Part shown: in pieces, positions 54,295 to 63,827 of the stretch
Layout of the letters: each line of letters opens with the position of its first letter
How positions within the stretch are numbered: position 1 is the stretch's first letter
From: an uncultured Clostridia bacterium
GTDB taxonomy: Bacteria; Bacillota; Clostridia; Oscillospirales; Acutalibacteraceae
Direction of reading: 5' to 3'
Assembly (NCBI GenBank): GCA_947584595.1
Contig: CANPWP010000007.1
Location: 1-64,000, forward strand
Length of the DNA: 64,000 nucleotides
Translations under genes and position numbers: made by a program
Notes under the pieces: generated by a model
Told to the model about the DNA's origin: nothing
Database searches by the model: none
The model's input: the letters and a program-made list of their open reading frames with translations, nothing else

Positions 54295-56133
54295 CTATTC
54301 TTCCACATTTATATTATATTTTTCAAACCAGTAATCAAGCTGTGCAATATAAGCAAGAATCTGAGGTGCTCTCATAAGCTGACCGTACCAGGGAGAGGAA
54401 ATTTCATCAGGATTATTTATAATTTCTTTAACACCATTTGCATCAATTATTTCATTTATAAGACTACCCTTTTTGCTTAACGCATTTTTGCAAAGCTTTG
54501 TAACAGCCTTCATATAAACAGGGTTGTGGGTTTTCGGATAGGGACTTTTCTTTCTCCAGCAAATTTCTTCAGGTAAAATATCCTCAAAGGCTTTTCTTAC
54601 AATACCTTTTTCTCTGTTGTTATATGCCTTTAACTCCCACGGCATATTATAAGCATATTCAACAAGTCTGTAATCGCAAAACGGTACTCGAACTTCAAGT
54701 CCGCTGTACATAGAACATCTGTCTTTTCTGTCGAGCAGGCATTGCATAAACCAGTAAAAGTTAAGCATAAACATTTCCCTCATTCTTGCGCTCAGCTTTG
54801 TATCTGTAGGCAGTTTTTCCGCAAGAGCAATAGTATCAAGATATTTTTGATGTACATATTCTTCTCCTTTTGGAAGAATACCTTTTTTAAGAATATCACG
54901 CCTTACCTGCTGAGTCCGTGACCAAGGGAAACACTCTTCAAAGAGAATATCTCTATTATGATACCAAGGGTAACCGCCGAAAAGCTCATCTGCACATTCT
55001 CCCGAAAGCGCAACGGTATAATTTTCCTTTACCTTTTTACAAAACAGTAAAAGGGATGAATCAATATCAGCCATACCGGGCAAATCTCTTGCTTCAACAG
55101 AGGGGAAAAGTGCCATAGCCAGATCTTCGTTATCAAGAATAACCTCGTGATGAATTGTGTCTGCATTTTTAACCATAAAGTTAATAAATTCCACATCTGC
55201 ATTAGGCTGAAACAGACTTTTTTCAAAGTATTTCATATTGTCACGGTATTCAACCGAATAGGTGGTGATTCTGTCCTGTTTTGCCTTTTTTCTGTACATA
55301 GACGCAGTTTGAACAATTATACTGCTGTCAAGTCCTCCCGATAAAAAGAAACACAGAGGAACATCGCTTACAAGCTGTCTTTCAACGGCGTCGGTAAGCA
55401 AAAACCTCGTTTTTTCAATAGTTTGCTTTTCGTTGTCCGTATGTTCTTTTGCAGTGATTTTAAAGTACTTCTTTTTAGTAAAAATACCGTTTTGATATAC
55501 ACCGTATTCCCCGGGCAACAGTTCATTAACTCCCTTAAATATACCGTTTCCAGGAGTTCTTGCAGGACCTAAAAACAGAACTTCGTATAACCCTTCCGTT
55601 GTTATTACAGGTTTAACTACATCACTTGCAAGAAGTGCTTTTATTTCCGACGCAAAAAGAAGTCCGTCGTTATATTCATAATAAAATAATGGCTTAACGC
55701 CGATTTTATCTCTGCATAAAAACAACTTTTTTTCTTCAATATCATATACTGCGAAAGCATAAATTCCGTTTAATTTTTCAGCACATTGTTCTTTATACTC
55801 CACATATGATTTAAGCACAACCTCAGTATCGCTTGTACCGCTGAATTTATATCCCTTTTCCGTTAAGTCGTGTTTTAACTCGCTTGTGTTATAAATCTCG
55901 CCGTTATAAACAATGCAATAGGTTTTGCCTTTGTGCTTTGTCATCATAGGCTGTTTGCCGTTTTCTTTGTCAATAACGGTAAGTCTGCGGTGAATGAATG
56001 CCGCTTCACGGCGAATATACATTCCGTTTTCATCAGGACCTCGTCTATCTAATGTCTTGCTCATTTTGCTTAGAACTTTTAAGTTTTGCGTCATATCAAT
56101 ATTTTTATCAAGCCAGCCCGCAATTCCACACAT
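54295..56133 (-). CDS. asnB: Glutamine-hydrolysing asparagine synthetase
   Basis: The 612-residue class II amidotransferase begins MCGIAG with nucleophile Cys2. The glutaminase domain has RRLTVID and YNGEIYN. The synthetase domain has FFLSGGLDSSIIV (pyrophosphate loop) and ALSGECADELFGGYPWY. It makes asparagine from aspartate, ATP and glutamine. Its ATG lies 3 bases after the ylbJ stop and the ribosome site is in the end of ylbJ, so they may be translationally coupled, an unexpected partnership with a sporulation gene. Confidence 0.95.
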   Translation of the reverse strand: MCGIAGWLDKNIDMTQNLKVLSKMSKTLDRRGPDENGMYIRREAAFIHRRLTVIDKENGKQPMMTKHKGKTYCIVYNGEIYNTSELKHDLTEKGYKFSGTSDTEVVLKSYVEYKEQCAEKLNGIYAFAVYDIEEKKLFLCRDKIGVKPLFYYEYNDGLLFASEIKALLASDVVKPVITTEGLYEVLFLGPARTPGNGIFKGVNELLPGEYGVYQNGIFTKKKYFKITAKEHTDNEKQTIEKTRFLLTDAVERQLVSDVPLCFFLSGGLDSSIIVQTASMYRKKAKQDRITTYSVEYRDNMKYFEKSLFQPNADVEFINFMVKNADTIHHEVILDNEDLAMALFPSVEARDLPGMADIDSSLLLFCKKVKENYTVALSGECADELFGGYPWYHNRDILFEECFPWSRTQQVRRDILKKGILPKGEEYVHQKYLDTIALAEKLPTDTKLSARMREMFMLNFYWFMQCLLDRKDRCSMYSGLEVRVPFCDYRLVEYAYNMPWELKAYNNREKGIVRKAFEDILPEEICWRKKSPYPKTHNPVYMKAVTKLCKNALSKKGSLINEIIDANGVKEIINNPDEISSPWYGQLMRAPQILAYIAQLDYWFEKYNINVEE

Positions 56134-56136
56134 AAA

Positions 56137-57225
56137 TTAACCCCCAAGTTTTTTGTTATTATTAGATTTAATTGAATATATAAAACATACCGCTGTTATA
56201 ACAAGCATAATACTTCCTAAATAAGAGGAGCTTGATATAACAGCGTTTGTTTTTTGAGTTGTAGAGAATACCTCTTCACTGACTGGGAAGAAGCAAAGAA
56301 TAATGTTAGTAAAAAGTGATGTAAGTATACCCTGAATAATTCTGAATATAAAAAATAATAATTTGTTTATTTTAATATCTTTTAGTCCCTGAAACACCTG
56401 AAAATGAACGCAAAGTCCGCCAAATCCCAAAGCAAAGGCTATAATATAAATCGGTGTGTTAACAGATAAATTGCTTGAGGCGGTAGTAACCTCAGTGAGA
56501 ATATAAAAAGCCTTTAAAGCATTTTGATTTTTAATTACCATTTCACCGAACTCAATAAAAACATTAAAAAACACAACTAAAGCACACATTTCTATAACGC
56601 CTCTTGAGGCGTCAGACGCTGATTTTGCAAGGGACTGTGAAAAATCAGCAAGCTTTGGTTTTAAGTAAGTTGTATTTTCTGTGTTTATTTTTCTTTTGTT
56701 TCTATTAAATAAACCTATTGAAATTCCTAAAATTAAAACTGATATAACAGAAGCAAAAAGCAAGATAAATCCGATATTTTTATTACGGTAAAGAGATGCA
56801 CCAACAAATGTTATAAGAAACCCCGGCCCCGAACATACGCAAAAATAAGCCATTTGCTGAGCCTGTTTTTCTGTAATCAGTCCCTTTTCATACAAACTTC
56901 TTATCCCTCTTGCGCCAACGGGATAACCTCCAACAAGGCTCATAATTATGGTAGAAGTGCAAATACCGGGCAGATTAAATAAACATCTTATTATTTTACT
57001 GAAAGGCTTTTCAAGAAGTGAGCATAATCCTGACTCTATCGTAAAAGAAGATATTACCATAAAGGGGAATAAAGAGGGAACAAGCACTCCTGCGCAAAAT
57101 TCAAGACCGTCTTTTGCACCTGCCGATGTTTCATCAGGAAAAATAAGTATAAGAATACAAGCTGATACAGCAAAAACGCTTAACAGGATAACTTTTTTTA
57201 TTTCTGTAATTTTAAAAAATCTCAT
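56137..57225 (-). CDS. ylbJ: Sporulation membrane protein YlbJ
   Basis: The 362-residue polytopic protein has the YlbJ features: a Gate/nucleoside-transporter-like helix pair with FCAGVLVPSLFPFMVIS and GGYPVGARGI, and a later GFGGLCVHFQVF segment. The family is needed for spore cortex formation in Bacillus. I choose the ATG at 57225 (MRFFKITEIKK), which follows GGTGA. The longer frame to 57474 would overlap the divergent yqfC start and its N-terminal part is not family-like. Confidence 0.88.
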   Translation of the reverse strand: MRFFKITEIKKVILLSVFAVSACILILIFPDETSAGAKDGLEFCAGVLVPSLFPFMVISSFTIESGLCSLLEKPFSKIIRCLFNLPGICTSTIIMSLVGGYPVGARGIRSLYEKGLITEKQAQQMAYFCVCSGPGFLITFVGASLYRNKNIGFILLFASVISVLILGISIGLFNRNKRKINTENTTYLKPKLADFSQSLAKSASDASRGVIEMCALVVFFNVFIEFGEMVIKNQNALKAFYILTEVTTASSNLSVNTPIYIIAFALGFGGLCVHFQVFQGLKDIKINKLLFFIFRIIQGILTSLFTNIILCFFPVSEEVFSTTQKTNAVISSSSYLGSIMLVITAVCFIYSIKSNNNKKLGG

Positions 57226-57454
57226 TGCCTTCACCAATAATATATATGCAATTACTTGCATAAAATTTACAGATAATGGTATTAAACACCAATTTAAAAA
57301 CGGATAACTTTTTTGCATCCTTTGTATCATACTTTTCAGCCTGTCCTTAAAGGGTGACAGCTCTTTTTCAGTATGCTTCTTGTATGACGCAAAATCTGAC
57401 GAAAATTTTGTCTTGCGCTCAATTGGTGTTGAGTATAAAAGGGAGAGAACATTT

Positions 57455-57730
57455 GTGAACAGAAAAAAAGACACAAATCGACTTAATTCAATTAAAAATA
57501 AAATACCGCCTCAGTTTATGTCAGGACTTCCTCATCTTGAATTTCTTGGCAATCGTCAGATAACGATAGAGGGTTCAAGGGGAATTTTAAAATATTCAGA
57601 TAATGTAATAAGAATAAATGCAGGCTCAATGGTAATCAGCTTTAGCGGCAGAAACATGAATGTAAAATGTATTGCGCCCGATTGTACAATGGTTGAAGGT
57701 TTTGTCACAAAAATTGAGTTTACAGTTTGA
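57455..57730 (+). CDS. yqfC: YabP/YqfC-family sporulation protein
   Basis: The 91-residue protein matches the YqfC family (LPHLEFLGNRQITIEGSRGILKYSDNVIRI, SGRNMNVK). The GTG at 57455 follows GGGAGAG by about 7 bases; the longer upstream frame would run into the ylbJ side. It precedes yqfD by 9 bases, the conserved pair expressed in the mother cell during sporulation in related bacteria. Confidence 0.9.
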   Translation: MNRKKDTNRLNSIKNKIPPQFMSGLPHLEFLGNRQITIEGSRGILKYSDNVIRINAGSMVISFSGRNMNVKCIAPDCTMVEGFVTKIEFTV

Positions 57731-57739
57731 GGTGTAATT

Positions 57740-58918
57740 ATGGTTTTAAGGCTTATAAGATGGTTTAGAGGATATGTGAATTTTATCCTTATCGGGAAAT
57801 CCCCTGAAAGGTTTATAAATTTATGCAGTTTAAACGGAATAAATCTCTGGAATACAAAACCGACCTCACAGGGACTTAAAAGCTGTATATCGATTTTTGA
57901 TTATAAATCAATAAGAAAAATCGCTAAAAAATCAAAATCAAGGCTTAAAATAAAATCAAAACGGGGACTTCCGTTTTTTATAATTAAATATAAGGGCAGA
58001 GCGGGATTAGGTATAGGCGCAGTATTATTTATATGTCTTATGTTTTTCCTCTCCTCATTTGTATGGTCGGTGAACATAATTGGTGCGGAAAATATAAGCG
58101 AGCAGTATATACTGAAAACTCTTGCAGAAAACGGACTTTCTGTGGGAACATATAAAGGCGGTATGAATGTTCAGAAAATTCAGAGAGATATGATAATTGC
58201 CATACCGGAAATCGGCTGGATGTCAATAAATATACAGGACAGCAGTGCAAATGTAGAAATTAAAGAAAAAGCCTCAGTTCCAGAAATGAATGATGAAACA
58301 GACCCGTGCAATTTAGTTGCAAAAAGCGACGGAGTAATTACAGATTTTGAAATTACAAACGGAAAGGTGGAAATTCTTAGAGGTTCAGCTGTGTCTGAAG
58401 GACAGCTCCTCGTTAATTCGGTAGTCGAGGACCAAATGGGAGGAGTTAAATTTACCCATGCAAACGGAAGGGTATATGCTGATGTTATAGCAACAAAAAC
58501 ATTTTCAATGTCAATGAAGACAAAGGTTTTAACTCCCACCGATAACAGAACAAAAAGGTATTCATTAAACTTTTTTAATTTCAATATTCCCATATCCGTA
58601 AGCAATTCCGGGTATAATATTTCCGTAAAGCAAAATAACAGTTTCAGAATTGTATCTGAGAAAAACACACTTCCTTTCGGAATAAACGAAGAAACTGAAA
58701 TTGAATATGAAATAAAAGATGTTGATTTAACGGAAGAACAGGCAAAAACGGCTCTGCTTAAAGAGATGGCGCTTTATGAAATATTCTGCAAGAACGAAAG
58801 CAAGGTCAAAGAGCGGGGATTTACGGGAGGAATTGCAGAAAGCAGATATACAATGCACGTAAATTATGTTTTTAATGAAAATATTGCACAGAAACAAAAA
58901 ATGTATATTTCAAACTGA
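57740..58918 (+). CDS. yqfD: Sporulation protein YqfD
   Basis: The 392-residue protein has a short cytoplasmic N-terminal part with SPERFINLC, one transmembrane helix near residues 90-115 (GAVLFICLMFFLSSFVWSV) and a large extracytoplasmic domain with POTRA-like pattern (IIGAENISEQYILKTLAENGL). Family members belong to the mother-cell sporulation programme. It overlaps nothing and is followed 83 bases later by the ymdB-type gene. Confidence 0.92.
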   Translation: MVLRLIRWFRGYVNFILIGKSPERFINLCSLNGINLWNTKPTSQGLKSCISIFDYKSIRKIAKKSKSRLKIKSKRGLPFFIIKYKGRAGLGIGAVLFICLMFFLSSFVWSVNIIGAENISEQYILKTLAENGLSVGTYKGGMNVQKIQRDMIIAIPEIGWMSINIQDSSANVEIKEKASVPEMNDETDPCNLVAKSDGVITDFEITNGKVEILRGSAVSEGQLLVNSVVEDQMGGVKFTHANGRVYADVIATKTFSMSMKTKVLTPTDNRTKRYSLNFFNFNIPISVSNSGYNISVKQNNSFRIVSEKNTLPFGINEETEIEYEIKDVDLTEEQAKTALLKEMALYEIFCKNESKVKERGFTGGIAESRYTMHVNYVFNENIAQKQKMYISN

Positions 58919-59001
58919 TACAAAAAACTAATTAATTGCAATGAGCAGTCATTTGTGTTAAAATATGAAATATTAAACCTAAATGAGTAGAGGAAACGTA
59001 A

Positions 59002-59775
59002 ATGATAATTCTTTGCATAGGAGATGTAGTCGGCAGTATCGGGTGTCAAACAGTAAGAAAGCATCTTCCGTTATATAAAAAAACAAACGGAGTAAATTTA
59101 GTTATCTGCAACGGAGAAAATTCGGCAGACGGCAACGGAATTACTCCCTCGTCTGCAAGATACTTATTTGACAGTGGGGTAGATGTTATAACTCTCGGTA
59201 ATCATGCGTTCCGAAGAAAAGAATTTTATGAAATGCTTGATGAAAACCCGTATATTATAAGACCTGCAAATTTTCCTGAAGGTTCAACGCCGGGCAATGG
59301 TATTTGTCAGGTAGATTTGGGAAAGAATATAGTAAGTGTAATAAATATAATGGGAAATGCCTTTATGGATAATAACCTTGAATGTGCGTTTAAAACGGCA
59401 GACGAAATGCTTAAAAAGGCAGAGGGAAATATTAAAATAGTTGATTTCCATGCAGAGGCCACAGGTGAAAAGCGGGCTATGGGTTTTTATCTTGACGGAA
59501 AGGTTTCAGCAATATTCGGAACACATACTCATGTTCAGACGGCAGATGATCAAATACTTGAAAACGGAACAGGATATATTACCGATGTTGGAATGACAGG
59601 AACGGTAAATTCCGTTTTGGGGGTAAAGCCTAAGCTTATTATCGAAAAGCTGAAAACAAAAATGCCTGTAAGATTTGAGCTTGCAGACGGGGAATGTAAA
59701 TTTGAAGCAGTTGTGTTTGATATTGATGAAAAAACAGGTAAATGCACAGATTGCCGTAGGGTTTCATTAAGATAA
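59002..59775 (+). CDS. ymdB: YmdB-family metallophosphoesterase
   Basis: The 257-residue protein has the dinuclear metal motifs GDVVGSIG, NGENSADGNGITP, LGNHAFR, DFHAEATGEK and FGTHTHVQTAD. The family hydrolyses 2',3'-cyclic nucleotides and is tied to biofilm control in Bacillus. Length is standard. It lies alone between yqfD and fakA-like genes, with AGAGGAAAC as ribosome site. Confidence 0.94.
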   Translation: MIILCIGDVVGSIGCQTVRKHLPLYKKTNGVNLVICNGENSADGNGITPSSARYLFDSGVDVITLGNHAFRRKEFYEMLDENPYIIRPANFPEGSTPGNGICQVDLGKNIVSVINIMGNAFMDNNLECAFKTADEMLKKAEGNIKIVDFHAEATGEKRAMGFYLDGKVSAIFGTHTHVQTADDQILENGTGYITDVGMTGTVNSVLGVKPKLIIEKLKTKMPVRFELADGECKFEAVVFDIDEKTGKCTDCRRVSLR

Positions 59776-59962
59776 TTCAGAATGAAGCTTAATAAGACGG
59801 CTGAAATTTTATATTAATACCTATTGAAGATTAGTATAAGTTTAAAATTAGTACAAGTGCATATAATTTTTACTTGCAAAATCTTATTATATTAGTTATA
59901 ATTATTTTATTATATACTGCAAAAGTATGTATATGGCTTTTGTAGAAGGATGTGCTTTAAAA

Positions 59963-61633
59963 ATGATAAACGGACTGACTTTAAAAAATGCAGTTATATC
60001 AGGAGCAAATAATATTAACTCACAAAAATTTCATATAAATGACCTTAATATTTTCCCTGTTCCTGACGGCGATACAGGTACAAATATGTCTATGACGACC
60101 AATGCTGCTCTGAAAGCTTTGGAAGAAGCAGGCGAAAATCCTACCGTATCGGATGTAGCGCAGACAGTTGCGTCTTCAATGCTAAGAGGAGCAAGAGGCA
60201 ATTCGGGAGTTATTTTGTCATTGTTATTCAGAGGCTTTGCACAAGGCCTCAAAGATAGGGAAGAAGCTGACGGAAATGACCTTGCTTACGCTTTGGGATT
60301 AGGGGTAGATGCGGCTTATAAAGCAGTTATGAAACCTACTGAGGGCACGATCCTGACAGTTGCAAGATTAGCTTATGAGGCAGGAAACACAGCGGCTAAA
60401 CAGGATTGTTCAGTAACAAATGTTTTTCAGGCTATGAGAGATGCCGCATATAATGCCTTGGAGCAGACTCCCCATCTTTTGCCTGTTCTTAAAAAGGCAG
60501 GAGTTGTAGATGCAGGCGGAAAAGGACTTTGCGTTATTTTAGACGGTATGCTTTCCGTAATTAAAGACGGAAAAGTAATTGAATATGTTGACGAAAGCAA
60601 ATCAGCAGAGTCAGATGATTTCTTTGAAAGTGCGGCCGCACAGTTTGACGACGATATCACTTTTACTTATTGCACAGAGTTTATCGTAGGCAGAGATGCT
60701 GAAATTAAAACCGACCCTAACGAATTGAGGCTTTTTCTCGAAACGATCGGCGATTGTGTAGTTGTTGTAAGCGATGAAGAAATCATCAAAGTTCATGTTC
60801 ATACGGAACAGCCGGGAGACGCTTTAAAAGAGGGCTTAAAATTCGGTCAGCTTTTAACAGTTAAGGTTGAAAATATGAAGGAACAGCATAAAAACGCTAA
60901 AAACGATAACGAAAAGGCTAAAGCAGAGAATAAGTTCGCAAAGGTTAAGCTTGATGTTCAGCCTCCCGAAGAAGAAATAGGATTTGTTGCAGTTGCAGCA
61001 GGTGACGGCGTTAAAGAACTGTTTATGGATTTAGGCTGTACTCACGTTGTATCAGGCGGTCAAAGTATGAACCCCAGTACAGACGATATTTATGAGGCTG
61101 TAATGGCTACGCCTGCTAAAAATGTAATTGTACTTCCCAATAATAAAAATATTATTATGGCGGCAGAGCAGACAATTCCAATGGTAAAGGACAGAAATGT
61201 TGTTATTGTTCCTACAAAAACAATTCCTCAGGGGATGAGTGCAATGCTTGCTTTTGACCCCGAAATTTCAGCAGACGGAAATAAACAGCTTATGCTTGCC
61301 GCTGCAAAAGAGGTTCAGACAGGTCAGGTTACCTTTGCCGCAAGAGACAGCGAATTTGGCGGCAAAAAGATAAAACAGGGCGAGATCATTGCTCTTGAAA
61401 ACGGTAAGCTGACTATATGTGAAAAGAGCAAAATTAAAGCGGCAGTTAAGCTTGCAAAAAATCTTGTTAAAAAGGACTCTTCATTTATTACCGTAATTTA
61501 CGGTGAAGATACAACCGAAGATGAGGCAAAAGAAGTTTATCAGACACTTTCCGATAAATACGGTTCACATGCAGATATTTCATTGGTAGACGGCGGTCAG
61601 CCTGTATATTATTTCATTTTAAGCGTTGAATAA
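59963..61633 (+). CDS. fakA: FakA/YloV-like DAK-domain protein (fatty-acid kinase component)
   Basis: The 556-residue protein has the DAK-L-type nucleotide domain (NIFPVPDGDTGTNMSMT, SMLRGARGNSGVILS) and the EDD/FakA C-terminal part (GFVAVAAGDGVKELFMDLG; VDGGQPVYYFILSVE). FakA phosphorylates FakB-bound fatty acids for lipid synthesis. The FakB partner is not in the window. The ATG at 59963 follows GAAGGATG; an earlier in-frame start lacks one. Position before recG is conserved in Firmicutes. Confidence 0.92.
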   Translation: MINGLTLKNAVISGANNINSQKFHINDLNIFPVPDGDTGTNMSMTTNAALKALEEAGENPTVSDVAQTVASSMLRGARGNSGVILSLLFRGFAQGLKDREEADGNDLAYALGLGVDAAYKAVMKPTEGTILTVARLAYEAGNTAAKQDCSVTNVFQAMRDAAYNALEQTPHLLPVLKKAGVVDAGGKGLCVILDGMLSVIKDGKVIEYVDESKSAESDDFFESAAAQFDDDITFTYCTEFIVGRDAEIKTDPNELRLFLETIGDCVVVVSDEEIIKVHVHTEQPGDALKEGLKFGQLLTVKVENMKEQHKNAKNDNEKAKAENKFAKVKLDVQPPEEEIGFVAVAAGDGVKELFMDLGCTHVVSGGQSMNPSTDDIYEAVMATPAKNVIVLPNNKNIIMAAEQTIPMVKDRNVVIVPTKTIPQGMSAMLAFDPEISADGNKQLMLAAAKEVQTGQVTFAARDSEFGGKKIKQGEIIALENGKLTICEKSKIKAAVKLAKNLVKKDSSFITVIYGEDTTEDEAKEVYQTLSDKYGSHADISLVDGGQPVYYFILSVE

Positions 61634-61652
61634 TCAGAGAAAATAATTAAGG

Positions 61653-61678
61653 TGGACACAGGCTTCTGTGTCCATTTT
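61653..61678 (+). terminator. Hairpin between fakA and recG
   Basis: Stem TGGACACA / TGTGTCCA with a 6-base loop, followed by TTTTCT. It may reduce readthrough into recG. Confidence 0.65.
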
Positions 61679-61726
61679 CTTTAACAAATGTAAAAATAAG
61701 CGTAACAATATAGTAACGAGGTCACT

Positions 61727-63769
61727 ATGGGTTCTCTTTATGCGGTAAATATTGAAACATTAAACGGAATAGGCAAAAAGCGTGCGGAACTTTTTAATAA
61801 GTTGGGTATTTTTTCAGTCGGCGATTTAATTGAATTTTACCCCAGAAGATATGAAAACTGGTCTGTAATTACTCCTGTTGAAGAAGCAGAAGATAATCAG
61901 ACCGTATGTATTCAGGCTACCGTTTCAAGCAATATAAGCTCTGCAAGAACAAAGGGAGGCAAACTTTTAACAAAATTTTCTGCCTTTGACGAAACAGGTG
62001 CTGTTGAAATAGTTTACTTTAATAATAAATACATAGATACAATGCTTGCTTACGGAGCGACATATTTGTTTTACGGAAAAATAAACCGCAGTATATCAGG
62101 GTGTCAGATGATTTCTCCTATGTTTTCAAAAACAGGAAATTCAAACGGCCTGCACCCTATATATAGCCAAACTTATGGGCTTCCTAACAGGGTAATAGAA
62201 AATGCCGTAAAAACTGCGATTTCTATGCTTCCCGAAGTAATTAACGACCCTCTGCCAAAGGTTATAAGAGAAAAATTTTCCCTTTGTGATTATGAATTTG
62301 CAATAAAAAATATTCATTTTCCAAAGACAGAGGACGATTTACTAACGGCAAGAAAACGGCTGATTTGTCAGGAACTTTTAATTCTTATGCTTGGAATGAA
62401 TAACCTTAAAAACATAGATAAAAAAGAGACATCTTTAAAACTGAAAAAGGATTATACAGAGGAATTTTACGCACTTCTGCCGTACACCCTTACAAATGCA
62501 CAAAAAAAAGCAATTAAAGCCTGTGTTGACGATATGATGTTTAGCACCTGTTCTATGAATCGTCTTGTTCAGGGAGATGTAGGCTCGGGAAAAACGGCAG
62601 TTGCGGCGGCAGTTTGCTATAATGCTGTAAAAAACGGCTGGCAGGCGGCTTTTATGGCGCCTACCGAAATTCTTGCGGAACAGCATTATCAAAGTCTAAA
62701 CAAGCTTTTTAAGAACGAAAACATTACAATAGACTTGCTTACAGGTTCGCAAACTCCGTCACAAAAGAAAAAGGTGAGAGAAAAAATAGCCTCAGGTGAA
62801 ATCGACCTTGTAATCGGCACTCACGCTTTAATTACAGATAAAACCGAATTTAAAAATTTAGGTGTTGCAATTACAGACGAACAGCACCGTTTCGGCGTTG
62901 CACAAAGGGCAAAACTGCTTTCAAAGGGAAAAAGTCCTCATCTTCTTGTAATGAGTGCGACCCCGATACCCAGAACATTGGGCTTAATAATTTACGGTGA
63001 CCTTGATATTTCAATAATTGACGAACTGCCTCCTGGCAGACAAAAGGTAGATACCTTTTTAATAAACGGTCAGATTCGCAGGAGAGCCTGTAATTTTATT
63101 AAAGAGCAAATAAAAAGAGGAAATCAGGCATACATAGTATGTCCCCTTGTAAATGAGGGAGAAACAGACCTTGCTTCTGCCGAAGAATATGCCGCAGAAC
63201 TTATGCTAAAAGAGTTTGCCGATATAGGTATAGGTATTTTACACGGAAAAATGAAAGCGTCCGAAAAAGATAAAATTATGAAACAGTTTGAGCAGGGAGA
63301 AATTTCGGTTTTAGTTTCAACAACAGTAATTGAAGTCGGAGTAAATGTTCCTAACGCAACTGTAATGATGATTGAAAACGCAGAAATGTTCGGGCTTTCA
63401 CAGCTTCATCAGCTAAGGGGAAGAGTAGGCAGAGGAAAAGATAAAAGCTACTGTATTTTAGTCAGCGATAACACAAATCCCGATACATTAAACAGACTGA
63501 AAACTCTCTGTAAAACTAATAACGGCTTTGAAATTGCAGACGCAGACTTGCTTCAAAGAGGTCCGGGCGACTTTTTCGGTGAACGTCAGCACGGTCTGCC
63601 TCAGCTTACGATAGCCGATTTTGCAGATAAAATTAATCTTGAAATATCAAAGGAAATGTGTAATTATTTTATAGAAAACAAAAATGAATTTTCTGAAAAA
63701 GAAATTAGCACCTTGAATGCCTGCGTAAAACGCTTGTTTAATAAAGGCGGCAATAATATAATGAATTAA
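61727..63769 (+). CDS. recG: ATP-dependent DNA helicase RecG
   Basis: The 680-residue helicase reverses stalled forks and processes recombination intermediates. The N-terminal wedge/OB domain (FYPRRYENWSVITPV) is followed by helicase motifs GDVGSGKTAVAA (Walker A), TDEQHRFG, SATPIPRTL and QLRGRVGRGKDKSYC. The C-terminal part has RGPGDFFGERQHGLP. Length is usual for Gram-positive RecG. Confidence 0.97.
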   Translation: MGSLYAVNIETLNGIGKKRAELFNKLGIFSVGDLIEFYPRRYENWSVITPVEEAEDNQTVCIQATVSSNISSARTKGGKLLTKFSAFDETGAVEIVYFNNKYIDTMLAYGATYLFYGKINRSISGCQMISPMFSKTGNSNGLHPIYSQTYGLPNRVIENAVKTAISMLPEVINDPLPKVIREKFSLCDYEFAIKNIHFPKTEDDLLTARKRLICQELLILMLGMNNLKNIDKKETSLKLKKDYTEEFYALLPYTLTNAQKKAIKACVDDMMFSTCSMNRLVQGDVGSGKTAVAAAVCYNAVKNGWQAAFMAPTEILAEQHYQSLNKLFKNENITIDLLTGSQTPSQKKKVREKIASGEIDLVIGTHALITDKTEFKNLGVAITDEQHRFGVAQRAKLLSKGKSPHLLVMSATPIPRTLGLIIYGDLDISIIDELPPGRQKVDTFLINGQIRRRACNFIKEQIKRGNQAYIVCPLVNEGETDLASAEEYAAELMLKEFADIGIGILHGKMKASEKDKIMKQFEQGEISVLVSTTVIEVGVNVPNATVMMIENAEMFGLSQLHQLRGRVGRGKDKSYCILVSDNTNPDTLNRLKTLCKTNNGFEIADADLLQRGPGDFFGERQHGLPQLTIADFADKINLEISKEMCNYFIENKNEFSEKEISTLNACVKRLFNKGGNNIMN

Positions 63770-63827
63770 AATTTAAGTAAAAAATATATATTTTAAATAA
63801 AATTTATCATTAAGGAGTTATCTGATA

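Noticed and set aside
57226-57474. N-terminal extension of YlbJ
   Set aside because: It would overlap the divergent yqfC start, has no ribosome site and lacks similarity to the family; the ATG at 57225 is better.
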